In this document: positions 23,967 to 33,567 of the stretch, in pieces
How positions within the stretch are numbered: the first letter of the stretch is position 1
Layout: each line of letters starts with the position of its first letter
DNA from: Alphaproteobacteria bacterium
Lineage (GTDB): Bacteria; Pseudomonadota; Alphaproteobacteria; Micavibrionales; Micavibrionaceae
Assembly: GCA_002401965.1 (NCBI GenBank)
Contig: NVUR01000020.1
Location: 1-64,000, forward strand
DNA length: 64,000 bases
Reading direction: 5' to 3'
Translations under genes and position numbers: made by a program
Notes under the pieces: generated by a model
The model's input: only the letters and a program-made list of their open reading frames with translations
The model's database searches: none
What the model was told of the DNA's origin: nothing

Positions 23967-26900
23967 TTACATTTTATCTTTTAAGAAGGTTTTCAGTTCT
24001 TCAAGTGTTGTTTGAATGTTGGTTAGCATTGCCGTTTTGTCAGGTTTCTCATTCTCAGACGCATATTCCGCATTTTCACATGCTTTTGCTAAAGGCTCAG
24101 CCCCTAGATTGGCTGCCGCCCCTTTTAGACGGTGCGCGGCGGCTTCCCAAGTATCGTTATCAGACAGGCTTTGTTCAAGATCTGAGAGGCTTAACTCTGC
24201 CTGTTCAAAAAATAAATTAAGCAATTCTTTTTCTAAATCCGGATCATTATCGGTAAACATTTCAAAATGCGACAGATCGATAGGCTGTTCTTGGTCAGGT
24301 TTTTCTTCTTCTTTCCAGTTATCGTTTGGGAGGGTATCTGTATTTTGTTCCTTGTGTTCTATTTGTCTGGTGTATTTTGCCAACATGCCGACAAGTTTTT
24401 CTGGCTGGATGGGCTTACTGAGGTAATCATCCATTCCGGCTTTGAGGCATTTTTCTTTATCGCCTATCATTGCGTTGGCTGTCAGGGCGATTATTGGCAG
24501 ATGTTCATTCGTTTCCATCTCTATTTCGCGCAGCGTGGTGGTGGCTTGATAACCATCGATTTCCGGCATTTGGCAATCCATAAGTACAATATCATATGTA
24601 TTTTTTGCAACCATCTCTATCGCTTCTTTTCCGTTGCTGGCCAGATCGATATTGTTAAAACCAAGTCGTATCAACAGCTTCTTTATGAAAAGCTGGTTTA
24701 CTGGATGATCGTCAGCCGCCAAAATGCGGATATCTGGTGAGGCTTCGATATTGTTCGTTGTTTGGTGTTCTTCGTAAAGGTTAACGGGTTTCGCGTTATG
24801 GTCGGCAATGATTAATGGAATTGTAAACCAAAATGTAGATCCTTTCCCTTCGGTGCTTTTTACCCCAATTTCACCATCCATTAATTCTGTTAGCTTTTGC
24901 GTGATTGCCAGTCCCAATCCTGTGCCACCGAATTTACGGGTGACGGAGGCATCGGCTTGGGTGAATTTATCAAAAATATTATCCAGTTTATCTGCCGGAA
25001 TGCCAATTCCTGTGTCTGTGACAGCGATGTGAAGTTGGTCTTGTTTGTCCGCATTCTTTGTTATTTTAACATCAATAGTGATGCCGCCTTTATTTGTAAA
25101 TTTTAACGCATTGCTTATAAGGTTGCGTAAGATTTGTTGAATACGCCCTAAGTCACCTTCAAGGATATCGGGAATATTTTTTGTGCCATCCATTTTAAGG
25201 CTTAAATCGCGATCTGTGGCCAAAGGTAAGAATAATTGTATTATTTGTCGCATGGCTGTGTCGAGGTGAAAGGGCACTGTTTCTATTTCCAGTTCACCGG
25301 CCTCTATTTTTGAGATATCCAGAATATCATTTAAAATAGCAAGAAGGTCTTCGCCTGAGCCGTGTAATATCTGTATATTTTCGCGTTGATCGTCATCCAG
25401 CTCCGAAGAAATCAGAATTTCAGCCATGCCAAGGATGCCGTTCATCGGGGTACGTAATTCGTGGGACATATTGGCAAGGAATTCGCTTTTGGCGAGGTTA
25501 GCTTCTTCTGCTTTTATTTTTTCTTCTTCCAGCTTTGTGTTGATATCCATTTGTTCCATGCGGGCTTCTTCAAGTTTATCGGTATATTCCTGCATTTGTT
25601 CGTTCAGGCGGATCATTTTATTTTCTGCGATTTTGGCCGTTTTTTCACGGTTATGCAGGGTCTGTATGACAAAAGAAAATAATGTGATGCCGAAAACGGT
25701 AAAGCCAAAGAGAAGGTATAATGTCTCTTCCATACTGGACTTTGTCAGAGCAATTGCGCTGTCCAGTGGTTTTATAATTTCCAGTACGCCGCGCATATCA
25801 CCAACTTTCCAATCATTCTTTGGTGTATCGGGGTGGGTGTTGTGGCAGTTTATACACTCGGGGCGCATAATATCAGCGATGGCATAACGCATGACTTGCT
25901 TACCGTCTATTTCTTCCAAACGATAAAAGGGTGTGTCAGGGGATTTTGTCAGGGCGTTCCATGCCTCTTGTTCAAATTCGTCTTGAATGCCGCCCTCATC
26001 TTGCCGCCATGGAAAAGGGTATGGGCTGTATAGTCGTGTTTTTCCACCATCCATGTGCTGTGATATTTTATTGCCTAGTAACATGCCGAGCGTAGCGGGC
26101 AGGGGAATTGCGTGTGCTTTATCGGTGTAATCATGGGTGACTTCTATACCGGTCTTTTGTGCGGGGATGATGACTTCTGTGGTGTATAAGGATCTGAATT
26201 CTGTTAATACTTCAGATAGGTTTTCTGCATTTTCCAGTGTTATGGCTGTAACGATTTCTTTTTCGAACTTGTGGGTATGAATAAATACTATAGATGCCCC
26301 TATGATTGAAAAACCAATGAGCATGGGGACGATATGTTTGTCTAATACATTTAAAGTGAAGCGTATCGTTTTGTTTTGGTTGTAGGCGGGTATCGCCAAT
26401 GTCAGCCCCAATATAACAATTGTTGTTATGGCGATGGATAGAGCCAACCAGATAAAACCTTGATCTGGATTGTAACGGCAATTGGCATAGGGGATAAAGA
26501 CGCTGGCCCACATACCAGTATAGTGCATACCGCATATTGCCGCCCCCATAAGCAAAGCCGCCGCCCATTGCCATGCTGTTTTCCATCGTCCTTTGTGGTG
26601 CCCCAGTGTAAAGACAATCCACAGCGCCGCGCCAGATGCGACAACGGCAATCAATACAGATAAAAGAAACAAGGACGGGATATAGCGCAAATCTGCGTCC
26701 ATTTCCATTGCCGCCATGCCTGTATAATGCATCGCGCAGATTGCTGTTCCCAACAGGATTGCGCCTTTGAATAATTGTAATATTTTGAGATTGTCAGAGC
26801 GAATAATCTGCAAAACGCCATAGGCAATAACAACGGCAATCACCATAGATAATATGGTGAGGCTTGGGCTATAGCTGTGTGCCATATCCATATCATAGGC

Positions 26901-27158
26901 GAGCATTCCGATAAAGTGCATGGACCAAATTCCAGCCCCAAAGGCAAGGGCACCACCATAATGCAGCAGGGATTTTAGTTTTTCTGTTGATGCACTATGA
27001 ATGTCCGAGGCCAAGCGTAGCCCCGTGAATGACCCCAGTGATGCAATAATATAGGAAAGGGCAACCAGAAACGGGATATAAGTTCCGGTTTCCGCATTTG
27101 AAGGAATTTCTCCGAAAATGAAGATATATTCCAATATAGATTGTAGCTGCGGTAACAT
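23967..27158 (-). CDS. Hybrid sensor kinase with MHYT, heme-type DUF3365, HisKA, HATPase, REC and HPt domains
   Basis: A 1063-residue membrane sensor. The N-terminus (about 1-260) has seven helices with three MHYT motifs (MHFIGML, MHYTGMA, MHYTGMW), a proposed Cu-linked O2/CO/NO sensor. A second helix near 280 leads to a periplasmic DUF3365/Tll0287-like region (about 300-470) with a c-type heme motif C435-INC-H439. A coiled coil then leads to HisKA (H566), HATPase, a receiver (D861) and an HPt domain (H1009). A full phosphorelay is thus in one chain. It sits next to the moa operon and upstream of a response-regulator gene on the same strand. Gas or redox sensing is inferred from domains. Confidence 0.93.
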   Translation of the reverse strand: MLPQLQSILEYIFIFGEIPSNAETGTYIPFLVALSYIIASLGSFTGLRLASDIHSASTEKLKSLLHYGGALAFGAGIWSMHFIGMLAYDMDMAHSYSPSLTILSMVIAVVIAYGVLQIIRSDNLKILQLFKGAILLGTAICAMHYTGMAAMEMDADLRYIPSLFLLSVLIAVVASGAALWIVFTLGHHKGRWKTAWQWAAALLMGAAICGMHYTGMWASVFIPYANCRYNPDQGFIWLALSIAITTIVILGLTLAIPAYNQNKTIRFTLNVLDKHIVPMLIGFSIIGASIVFIHTHKFEKEIVTAITLENAENLSEVLTEFRSLYTTEVIIPAQKTGIEVTHDYTDKAHAIPLPATLGMLLGNKISQHMDGGKTRLYSPYPFPWRQDEGGIQDEFEQEAWNALTKSPDTPFYRLEEIDGKQVMRYAIADIMRPECINCHNTHPDTPKNDWKVGDMRGVLEIIKPLDSAIALTKSSMEETLYLLFGFTVFGITLFSFVIQTLHNREKTAKIAENKMIRLNEQMQEYTDKLEEARMEQMDINTKLEEEKIKAEEANLAKSEFLANMSHELRTPMNGILGMAEILISSELDDDQRENIQILHGSGEDLLAILNDILDISKIEAGELEIETVPFHLDTAMRQIIQLFLPLATDRDLSLKMDGTKNIPDILEGDLGRIQQILRNLISNALKFTNKGGITIDVKITKNADKQDQLHIAVTDTGIGIPADKLDNIFDKFTQADASVTRKFGGTGLGLAITQKLTELMDGEIGVKSTEGKGSTFWFTIPLIIADHNAKPVNLYEEHQTTNNIEASPDIRILAADDHPVNQLFIKKLLIRLGFNNIDLASNGKEAIEMVAKNTYDIVLMDCQMPEIDGYQATTTLREIEMETNEHLPIIALTANAMIGDKEKCLKAGMDDYLSKPIQPEKLVGMLAKYTRQIEHKEQNTDTLPNDNWKEEEKPDQEQPIDLSHFEMFTDNDPDLEKELLNLFFEQAELSLSDLEQSLSDNDTWEAAAHRLKGAAANLGAEPLAKACENAEYASENEKPDKTAMLTNIQTTLEELKTFLKDKM

Positions 27159-27194
27159 GTAATGCTCTATCTTTGTTTGAATAGTTATAGTGGA

Positions 27195-28058
27195 TTAGCG
27201 AATATGAGGGGACTTTTGAATATATTGGGCGAGTTTTTCACGGGTAAAGGGTTTGCCGACAAAGCCTTTTGCGCCGTTTTGAATGGTTTTCATAATGTTG
27301 TCTTTATCGCCTTTACCGCTGAGCATAATGATGAAGGCGTGTGGGTCATGTTTAAGGATTTTGGCCAGAACATCATGACCGTTAATATCAGGTAGCCCGA
27401 TATCAAGAAATAAAATGTCTGGGGCGATCTTGAAATATTGGGCGAGAGCCATGCGTCCGTCTTCTGCAATAGAAGCATTTCCGAACCCTTCAAGAGATTT
27501 TTTAATCAGCACGCGAGAGAACGGGTCGTCTTCGACAATAAGGATTTCCGTTTCCACTCTGTTTTTTCGGCGCTGGGGCAGGGTCTCTACAAGGGTATTG
27601 GATATGGGCATATCCATGATTTTTTGGCGCCTTTTTTCCGTGCGTATTTTTTCTTGCTCTTCACGTTGGTCTTTGTCTTTATTTTTTTGGGCGGCTAATT
27701 TATTTTCTATGATTTTTATGATTTTCTGGCGGTCTACCCGAACCTCAAAAAGAGTGGCCAACTCAAAAGATTGAGCTGGCCGAGGTTTCAGGTGGGTTAA
27801 CATGAAATTCTTGAAAATAGTTATAAAAGGGCTGCCAATGCCTCTTGCTGTGATAATAATGTCATTATCGTTACAAATGAATATGTCTGCGCTTTGATCC
27901 TCTATATTTTCGTGAATAAAATCTATTATTTCATTTTCGTTAAATCCGGCAAGTCCAGATATCTGAAGATGTACGCATCGACGATCTTCTTTTTGTTCTG
28001 TCACTATATGAAGAGAGTGTATAAGCCTCTCCTCGGCATTCTCTTTTGTTACAATCAT
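27195..28058 (-). CDS. Response regulator with unknown N-terminal domain
   Basis: This 287-residue protein has a C-terminal receiver domain (about 165-287). The acidic pocket is EDDP, the phospho-acceptor D219 is in LFLDIGLPDI, and the conserved Lys is in GFVGKPF. The first 120 residues form an unrecognised alpha/beta domain, followed by a highly charged Lys/Glu/Arg-rich helix (about 120-150). No DNA-binding domain is seen. It is transcribed 36 bases upstream of the hybrid kinase on the same strand, so it is the likely phosphorelay output or a scaffold. It is divergent from the NtrC-type gene. Confidence 0.87.
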   Translation of the reverse strand: MIVTKENAEERLIHSLHIVTEQKEDRRCVHLQISGLAGFNENEIIDFIHENIEDQSADIFICNDNDIIITARGIGSPFITIFKNFMLTHLKPRPAQSFELATLFEVRVDRQKIIKIIENKLAAQKNKDKDQREEQEKIRTEKRRQKIMDMPISNTLVETLPQRRKNRVETEILIVEDDPFSRVLIKKSLEGFGNASIAEDGRMALAQYFKIAPDILFLDIGLPDINGHDVLAKILKHDPHAFIIMLSGKGDKDNIMKTIQNGAKGFVGKPFTREKLAQYIQKSPHIR

Positions 28059-28177
28059 TAAACCCAGTCCTTTTATATTTTTTTGTTTGGTATATGTCTT
28101 TGCATAATCTATGCCAATTATAACTTTTCTTTATTATCAATAGATTACACATTTTTGGTGTTTAAATAATGTTTTAT

Positions 28178-28206
28178 AATGAGAATCATACAATAGTATT
28201 CTCATT
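28178..28206. promoter_or_regulatory. Inverted repeat in the divergent regulator promoter region
   Basis: AATGAGAAT (28178-28186) and ATTCTCATT (28198-28206) form perfect nine-base arms with an 11-base spacer, in the 201-base gap between the divergent response-regulator genes. The left arm with following CAT resembles a Fur/Irr-type iron box, while the symmetry fits a dimeric regulator. The centre is 68 bases before the NtrC-type start. Which protein binds is unknown. Confidence 0.5.
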
Positions 28207-28259
28207 TTGAAACGTCCATATTTGAGAATTATTAAGATTTAGGGGGGATACTTACAGGC

Positions 28260-29651
28260 ATGACGAAAAAAATTCTTATTGTTGAAGATGATCCCTCACA
28301 AAGGCGGATGGTTGGTTTGCTTGTACAAAGAAACCTTGGTCTGGGAACGGTTGAGGCGGATGGCGGACGTACGGCTTTGTCTATTTTACGTGATGCACCG
28401 CAGCGTGATGAGATTTGCTTGGTTATTATTGATTTCAAGATGCCTGAAATGGATGGGATAGAGTTACTGGAAATCCTGAAACAGCAATATCCGATGTTGC
28501 CGGTTATTATGTTGACGGGGTCTAAAGATATAAAGGTCGCGGTGGAGGCCATGAAAATGGGGGCGGGTGACTTTTTGAATAAGCCGGTTGATCCACAACG
28601 CTTGCAGGTGTCTGTTTTGAATGCTTTAAAAATGGGTGTTCTTGAAAAAGAAGTGACGCGATTAAAACATAATGATGAAAATACGTTTCGTTTCGAAAAT
28701 CTAATCGGCCATGATCGTGGATTATTGGATGTTGTGAATGTTGGGCGTAAGGCGGCTTCGGCGGATATTCCTGTTCTGATTACGGGGGAAACTGGCGTGG
28801 GTAAAGAGGTCTTTGCACGTGCGATACACGGGGAGAGTACGCGTGCAGGCGCGCCTTTTGTTGCAATTAATTGTGGGGCCCTGCCTGCGAATTTGATTGA
28901 AAGTATATTATTTGGTCATGAAAAAGGGGCTTTTACAGGGGCGGTGTCGAAGTCTCGTGGGCGTTTTAGAGAAGCAGAAGGCGGCACAATTTTTCTGGAT
29001 GAAATCGGGGAATTACCATTAGATGCACAGGTGAAGCTGCTTCGTGTTTTGCAGGAAAAGGAAATTTCTGCGGTTGGCTCTGATAAAGCTGTGCCTATTA
29101 ATGTCCGTATTATTTCTGCGACGAACCGTGATTTGGAGGCGGATATAGGAAATGGTCGCTTTCGTGATGATTTGTTCTTTAGGTTGAATGTGTTACCGCT
29201 GTGTTTGCCAGCGTTGCGTGAACGTAAGGCAGATATCCCGCTCTTTATTCATCATTTTATAGAAAGATTTTCTGTTGCACAGGGGCTGTCCTTAAAGGAT
29301 TTAACCGATGCGGCAGAAAAAAATCTTTCAAAACGCGATTGGGTCGGTAATGTGCGGGAGCTTGAAAATATAGTGCATCGTGCGATGGTTTTGTGTGAAA
29401 ATGACGTTATGGATGTGGGTGATTTTACGCTCTCACCGTCATCTGATGTTGGGAATGAGGACGTTAGCTTTTCCGAAGAAAATCCACTATGTATGTTTGA
29501 GGGAAATGGTAAACTCAAAACCATGGATCAAATAGAGCAAGACGCCATGCAGTTTTCTTTGGAATATCATGACAATAATGTAACGCATGCCGCACGGGCT
29601 TTGGATATGGCGAAGTCGACATTCTATAGAAAAATGAAGCAATCGAAATAG
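28260..29651 (+). CDS. NtrC-family sigma-54-dependent response regulator
   Basis: A 463-residue protein with three domains. A receiver (1-125, phospho-acceptor D58 in IIDFKMPEMDG) is followed by an AAA+ domain (about 145-380). That carries Walker A GETGVGKE, the sigma-54 contact loop GAFTGA, and Walker B GGTIFLDEIGEL. A Fis-type HTH is at the C-terminus (THAARALDMAKSTFYRKM). It should activate sigma-54 promoters when phosphorylated. It is divergent from the response regulator/hybrid kinase pair and may be another target of that kinase. No -24/-12 promoter was identified with confidence in the window. Confidence 0.94.
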   Translation: MTKKILIVEDDPSQRRMVGLLVQRNLGLGTVEADGGRTALSILRDAPQRDEICLVIIDFKMPEMDGIELLEILKQQYPMLPVIMLTGSKDIKVAVEAMKMGAGDFLNKPVDPQRLQVSVLNALKMGVLEKEVTRLKHNDENTFRFENLIGHDRGLLDVVNVGRKAASADIPVLITGETGVGKEVFARAIHGESTRAGAPFVAINCGALPANLIESILFGHEKGAFTGAVSKSRGRFREAEGGTIFLDEIGELPLDAQVKLLRVLQEKEISAVGSDKAVPINVRIISATNRDLEADIGNGRFRDDLFFRLNVLPLCLPALRERKADIPLFIHHFIERFSVAQGLSLKDLTDAAEKNLSKRDWVGNVRELENIVHRAMVLCENDVMDVGDFTLSPSSDVGNEDVSFSEENPLCMFEGNGKLKTMDQIEQDAMQFSLEYHDNNVTHAARALDMAKSTFYRKMKQSK

Positions 29652-29781
29652 CGCGTGGTTTTATCTTTACACTGGGCGGGCGTTTAGGATGTGCTTTGCT
29701 ATGCCATATTCAAGAAAGTTAATTTGCGTTTTTATTGTGGTATGTGATAGAGTCATACATATAAAAAAAGGGTGATATAGG

Positions 29782-30114
29782 ATGCAAAATCCAACGAATA
29801 ATTTATTGAAAAAAACGGCTATATCTTTGGCTTTAGTCTTTGATTTGGCCGCTTGCACAACTGTGCCTACACCTTCGGAAAATACATCACCGATGGAAAC
29901 TCGCAAAGAGCAACGAGAAATGAAAGGGTTTTCACAAGATATTCTAGATGCAAGGAAAAGAGTTGAGAGTGGCGATGTCTTAAGAGAAACAGAAAAAAAT
30001 AAAGAGAAATTAAGTACTCCTATGATGCGTTCTGAAACTGAAGATGCGTCCAAGGAAAGCCAAATCGGTAAAGATGATACAATATTTAGCCCGCCGACAC
30101 CGGAGGTGGAATAG
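29782..30114 (+). CDS. Small predicted lipoprotein of unknown function
   Basis: A 110-residue protein with a signal sequence and a good lipobox LAAC (Cys near residue 25), so it is likely anchored in the envelope. The mature part is hydrophilic, rich in Glu/Lys/Ser/Thr, and probably disordered; no domain is seen. AGGA just upstream of the ATG supports the start. It is three bases upstream of the large repeat protein, suggesting the two act together. Confidence 0.72.
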   Translation: MQNPTNNLLKKTAISLALVFDLAACTTVPTPSENTSPMETRKEQREMKGFSQDILDARKRVESGDVLRETEKNKEKLSTPMMRSETEDASKESQIGKDDTIFSPPTPEVE

Positions 30115-30117
30115 TTT

Positions 30118-31914
30118 ATGGGAATGCCGTCACGACGATTTCAAAAAATTAGGGAAGCTGCTCGTGAAGCTGTGAATGAGAGTGCTTTTATTAAGGGTAC
30201 TCAAGAAACCTCTGGTCTTGAAAAGGGTATCTATATAGATACCGATAAATTAAATGCAGATGCAGATGATCCTGATATAGCGCAAAAATTTATCAAGCAT
30301 CTTGATGAACAAGTCCCAGGCGCAGCTGATGCGATGTTGGCTTGGTATAATGATGAGAGGGACGAGCCTGTTTCTATGCGTGAATTGGCAATAACAATAC
30401 TCAGCAAAGGTCCTGCTGCGGCAAGTTTCATGATTAATGATGAAAAATATGGTGCCACGATTTTACCAAATAGTGATTTTGATACCAAAGAAGAATTAAT
30501 TCGCGTATTTATTCCTTTTCATGATGAGGATGCTCAAGATAAAATAATATCTAATATGCCTGGTAATGACAAGGATTGGAACAGGGCGGTTGGTCTGCAT
30601 GAAGGCGATCACCAGAATACCAATATCCATAACACCCTTCCAGACGAGACACGGGCAGATCGCGCCGCAATTGCAAAACTTACGCCCGAGATGGCTTTGG
30701 CTTGGCAAGATATTCGCTCTCTCGCGGAGAACGGTCTTGACCCTATCCATGCGACAGGAGCCTTACTGAATACGGGGGATCAAGTATCTTCACTCCACAG
30801 GGCGGTGGCGCAAAGCTATAGAGGTACAATAGATAATGCCGTTAATAGTGGATTTAACTGGGATACATATAAGGGGGACGCCTCTAGTGCGGAAACATTA
30901 TTGGAGGAAAATCCCGATGCTTATTTTTCTTTTGTCGATCAAGAAATAAAGGAAACAAAAGAGACTGCCATGGAGGGGTATAATAAAGACCCTAATTATG
31001 AAACGGTAGGCAATGTTGTTGGTGCCCAAATTCTGGTGGATTATATCAAAAATTTCGAAGGCGCACATCGCCGTCGTGCTTTGGGGCAAGATGTGCCCGT
31101 ACATGAACCAACGCAGATGATTTCTCAAGCAGAAGAAGATAAGTTCTATGGTGAGTTACATATAAAGGAAGTCGTAAATGTCGAACAATCACTTCACATA
31201 ATCGAGCTGGACGAAAGCATAGATATCACTGAAAAATCATTCGAAGGCTTTGATTGGGACGATTATACGGGTGAGGCAACAGAGCCGCTTGAATTGCGTG
31301 GTGAAAATCCGGCTATGTATTTCGATGTGAAGCAAAAATATCTTGACGAATTAAAAGATCAAGCCATCGCCCAGCATACTGAAAATCCAACACCTGAGGC
31401 AACGCAAAATTTAATAGAGGCGCAAATACATATGAACCAGCATATTGTAGATATGCAGGGCTATTGGGAATTTGATGCAGAAGAGCCCTATAAAGGGGAA
31501 GAGCTGAAGCCTGTTGAATTAATTCCAGAAGATGATGTCGATGCATTCTATATGGAGCGTAATGTTCGTAAGGAACAACCAGAATCCGAGCAGAAATTGG
31601 AGAGCAAGCCCCCTGTATCTGAAGAGAACCATAAAGGTAGTGACCTGTCTGCCCAAGGCAGTAAGGGATACGAAGACGGTGTTAATGGATCTGCATATAC
31701 CGCGCAAGTTTCTGGATTAGAGCAAGGTGAGCCAACCGTAGATTTTAAAGAGGGCACTATTAAAGTGGGTGATACAACAATGGGGGATGTTTTTGCCCAA
31801 TCAACCAACCCTGACCCGAATAATGTTACGCTTGTAGATGCGCGTATTCCTGCGCCTGAAGATCCTGTTATTGCGCCGCTCACCTTTGATAATACTGCCT
31901 TACAACTTAGCTGA
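30118..31914 (+). CDS. 598-residue protein with HExxH motif and two 130-residue repeats
   Basis: No family recognised. Residues 161-165 are HEGDH, followed by ETRADRAA at 177-184, a layout like zinc metallopeptidases in which a downstream Glu or Asp completes the site. Two imperfect repeats begin at about 246 (FNWDTYKG) and 378 (FDWDDYTG). Each continues with a conserved pattern (ENP-x2-YF, then AQI and a Phe-Tyr at the end). The C-terminal 100 residues are acidic and low-complexity, ending in a Thr/Pro/Val-rich segment. No signal peptide or membrane helix is visible. It is three bases downstream of a lipoprotein gene. A protease or secreted effector role is a hypothesis. Confidence 0.78.
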   Translation: MGMPSRRFQKIREAAREAVNESAFIKGTQETSGLEKGIYIDTDKLNADADDPDIAQKFIKHLDEQVPGAADAMLAWYNDERDEPVSMRELAITILSKGPAAASFMINDEKYGATILPNSDFDTKEELIRVFIPFHDEDAQDKIISNMPGNDKDWNRAVGLHEGDHQNTNIHNTLPDETRADRAAIAKLTPEMALAWQDIRSLAENGLDPIHATGALLNTGDQVSSLHRAVAQSYRGTIDNAVNSGFNWDTYKGDASSAETLLEENPDAYFSFVDQEIKETKETAMEGYNKDPNYETVGNVVGAQILVDYIKNFEGAHRRRALGQDVPVHEPTQMISQAEEDKFYGELHIKEVVNVEQSLHIIELDESIDITEKSFEGFDWDDYTGEATEPLELRGENPAMYFDVKQKYLDELKDQAIAQHTENPTPEATQNLIEAQIHMNQHIVDMQGYWEFDAEEPYKGEELKPVELIPEDDVDAFYMERNVRKEQPESEQKLESKPPVSEENHKGSDLSAQGSKGYEDGVNGSAYTAQVSGLEQGEPTVDFKEGTIKVGDTTMGDVFAQSTNPDPNNVTLVDARIPAPEDPVIAPLTFDNTALQLS

Positions 31915-32072
31915 GGTTAATGGGTGGGCTTCGCTTGCATGCATCACGCGTCATTTCTTTCTATAGCTTGATTAAATCCATTAATATGTGTTTTACTTAC
32001 GTTTTAGTTCTACATTTGATGCTAAATAAATCTACTTTTTAGAAAGATAAGCTGGCTCAGGGTTCGTGAATT
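31915..32072. other. Intergenic gap, no clear signal
   Basis: An A/T-rich gap of 158 bases between the repeat protein and the DSBH-like protein. I see no strong terminator, ORF or repeat. It probably holds the promoter of the following gene. Confidence 0.4.
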
Positions 32073-32741
32073 ATGGTTAATATTATTACAAAGGAGAATG
32101 AAAGAGCGAGACACGCTATTGACCCACGTATACTGACGATCAAAAACATAGAAGATTTCAGCCTGTGGAAAAACCGTAATTTATTGAACGATAATAACAT
32201 TCATGGAATTACCTGCGATTACCCTCTTGCTCTTACAGAAATCAAAAAGGCGGGACAGCACCTCGCACAGATTGCAGAAAACCCAAATAGCGCATTCACA
32301 ACCAGCCAATTCATGAGTACGCCCGAAAATGTATCAGGGAAAAAATACTATTCATCCTTTTTCTTGGAAGACAATAATATCGAACAGCTCAATCAAACGT
32401 TAATCAGCGAAGGTATAAACAAAACAACCCGAACAATAATAACAAATATCACAAGTGCTTTTCTTGGTAACTGTCCTGACGATATAAAAAACACACAATT
32501 TGATCCTAAAGTCGAAATTGATATAAATTTCACAAGTAATATAGGCCTTCATACTCATTCTGATGCGCTAACATTTACCTTCAATCAAGAAGGCACTCTC
32601 GCCATTTCAGAGCAAGGCAATCCATACACAATCCCCGCTGGGCAAATTTTCTTATTTGACGATAAAGTATTGCACGACTCACCACCTTATCAAAGTGAAT
32701 GGGAAGAAGACCCCCGTGTCACTCTGATACTTCAGCCATAG
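32073..32741 (+). CDS. Hypothetical protein with a cupin/2OG-oxygenase-like C-terminal half
   Basis: A 222-residue protein. The C-terminal 80 residues read like a double-stranded beta-helix iron-binding core: HTHSD near 162, then a strand turn GTLAI, IPAGQIFLFDD, and a late His in VLHDSPP, with RVTLIL closing the fold. This resembles 2-oxoglutarate/Fe(II) oxygenase or cupin proteins, and the HxSPP ending is reminiscent of DUF1826. The N-terminal half is unrecognised. Codon choice (more A/C-ending codons) differs somewhat from neighbours, so it may be acquired. No good Shine-Dalgarno is seen. Confidence 0.66.
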   Translation: MVNIITKENERARHAIDPRILTIKNIEDFSLWKNRNLLNDNNIHGITCDYPLALTEIKKAGQHLAQIAENPNSAFTTSQFMSTPENVSGKKYYSSFFLEDNNIEQLNQTLISEGINKTTRTIITNITSAFLGNCPDDIKNTQFDPKVEIDINFTSNIGLHTHSDALTFTFNQEGTLAISEQGNPYTIPAGQIFLFDDKVLHDSPPYQSEWEEDPRVTLILQP

Positions 32742-33034
32742 ATTAAAGAAAAAATATTTGCCCACGGCAGGGGGGGCTTGAGAGCCATTCGCGGGATATG
32801 TTAAATAAGCACCTCACTATTTACGCCCTAAGTTCGCAGATTATGCATACGATATTAGGACGGTTTCAACTTTTAGCTTTACATTTGTATTTTTAAAGGT
32901 GACTGTAATAAACTAATTCTGCGTTAAATATCTTCATTCTGCGTCAAAATATCCCACTGAGTATTCTAAATAGTATCAAAAACGACTGGAATAAGTCGTC
33001 TTTCATTTGGCTTGTAAAAATTAAAGGAACAATA
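32742..33034. promoter_or_regulatory. Promoter region with a 20-base tandem repeat and a leader hairpin
   Basis: The 293-base gap has no ORF of note. It holds two adjacent 20-base copies of a unit beginning ATTCTGCGT (32916-32935 and 32936-32955), which agree at about 15 positions and are two helical turns apart, typical of a tandem regulator site. Closer to the gene, ACGACT (32982-32987) pairs with AGTCGT (32994-32999) to make a small hairpin in the probable leader. AAAGGA provides the ribosome site for the ATG at 33035. Confidence 0.5.
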
Positions 33035-33544
33035 ATGAGACTAGGAAAAACACTGTGCATATTATCGACAGTATGTATGTTTTCTTTTTCAGCTTACGCT
33101 GATACGAAAAAGGATTTTGAAACGATAGCAACGGCCGTTGGCTTTATTGATGGTGGTCCAAAAGGGGCTGTCCAGATGGATATTTTATATGATGCATCGA
33201 ATGCAGATTCAACGGCGCATGCCGAAGAGGTCGCAGGAATTGTTGCAGGCGGTGTCGGATCAAAGGTAAAACTGACAGGTAATAAAATAACGTCAGTTGA
33301 TGCGGCGACATCAAAAGTGATCTTCGTAACGCGCGGCGCAGGTTCTCTATATGGCGCAGCATTGGCTAAAGCAGGGGCAAATGGTGGACTTACTGTTTCA
33401 ACCGATATGGCTTGCCTTGGTGGTGGTTGTGTTCTTGTTGTTAAAACAAAGCCAAGCGTTGACATATTTGTAAGCTCTGCTGCGGCTGGTAAAACTGCTA
33501 CAGAATTCGCATCAGCTTTTAGCATGATGATTACGAAGAAATAA
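33035..33544 (+). CDS. YfiR/DUF4154-like periplasmic protein
   Basis: A 169-residue exported protein with an N-terminal signal peptide (cleavage near AYA-DT, about residue 22). The mature part has the alternating beta/alpha layout and final strand CVLVVKTKPSVDIFVSSAAA of the YfiR/DUF4154 family, whose members restrain inner-membrane c-di-GMP enzymes. Cys pair ACLGGGC near 127 could form a disulfide. A TonB-dependent receptor follows 23 bases downstream, a pairing found in many proteobacteria. The specific partner is not in this window. Confidence 0.72.
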   Translation: MRLGKTLCILSTVCMFSFSAYADTKKDFETIATAVGFIDGGPKGAVQMDILYDASNADSTAHAEEVAGIVAGGVGSKVKLTGNKITSVDAATSKVIFVTRGAGSLYGAALAKAGANGGLTVSTDMACLGGGCVLVVKTKPSVDIFVSSAAAGKTATEFASAFSMMITKK

Positions 33545-33567
33545 TTATTAAGAAAAGGAATTAAAAA

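Noticed and set aside
24016..25887. Several plus-strand frames of 70-157 codons opposite the hybrid kinase gene
   Set aside because: They are antisense to HisKA, HATPase and REC domains with clear coding constraint and share no start signals.
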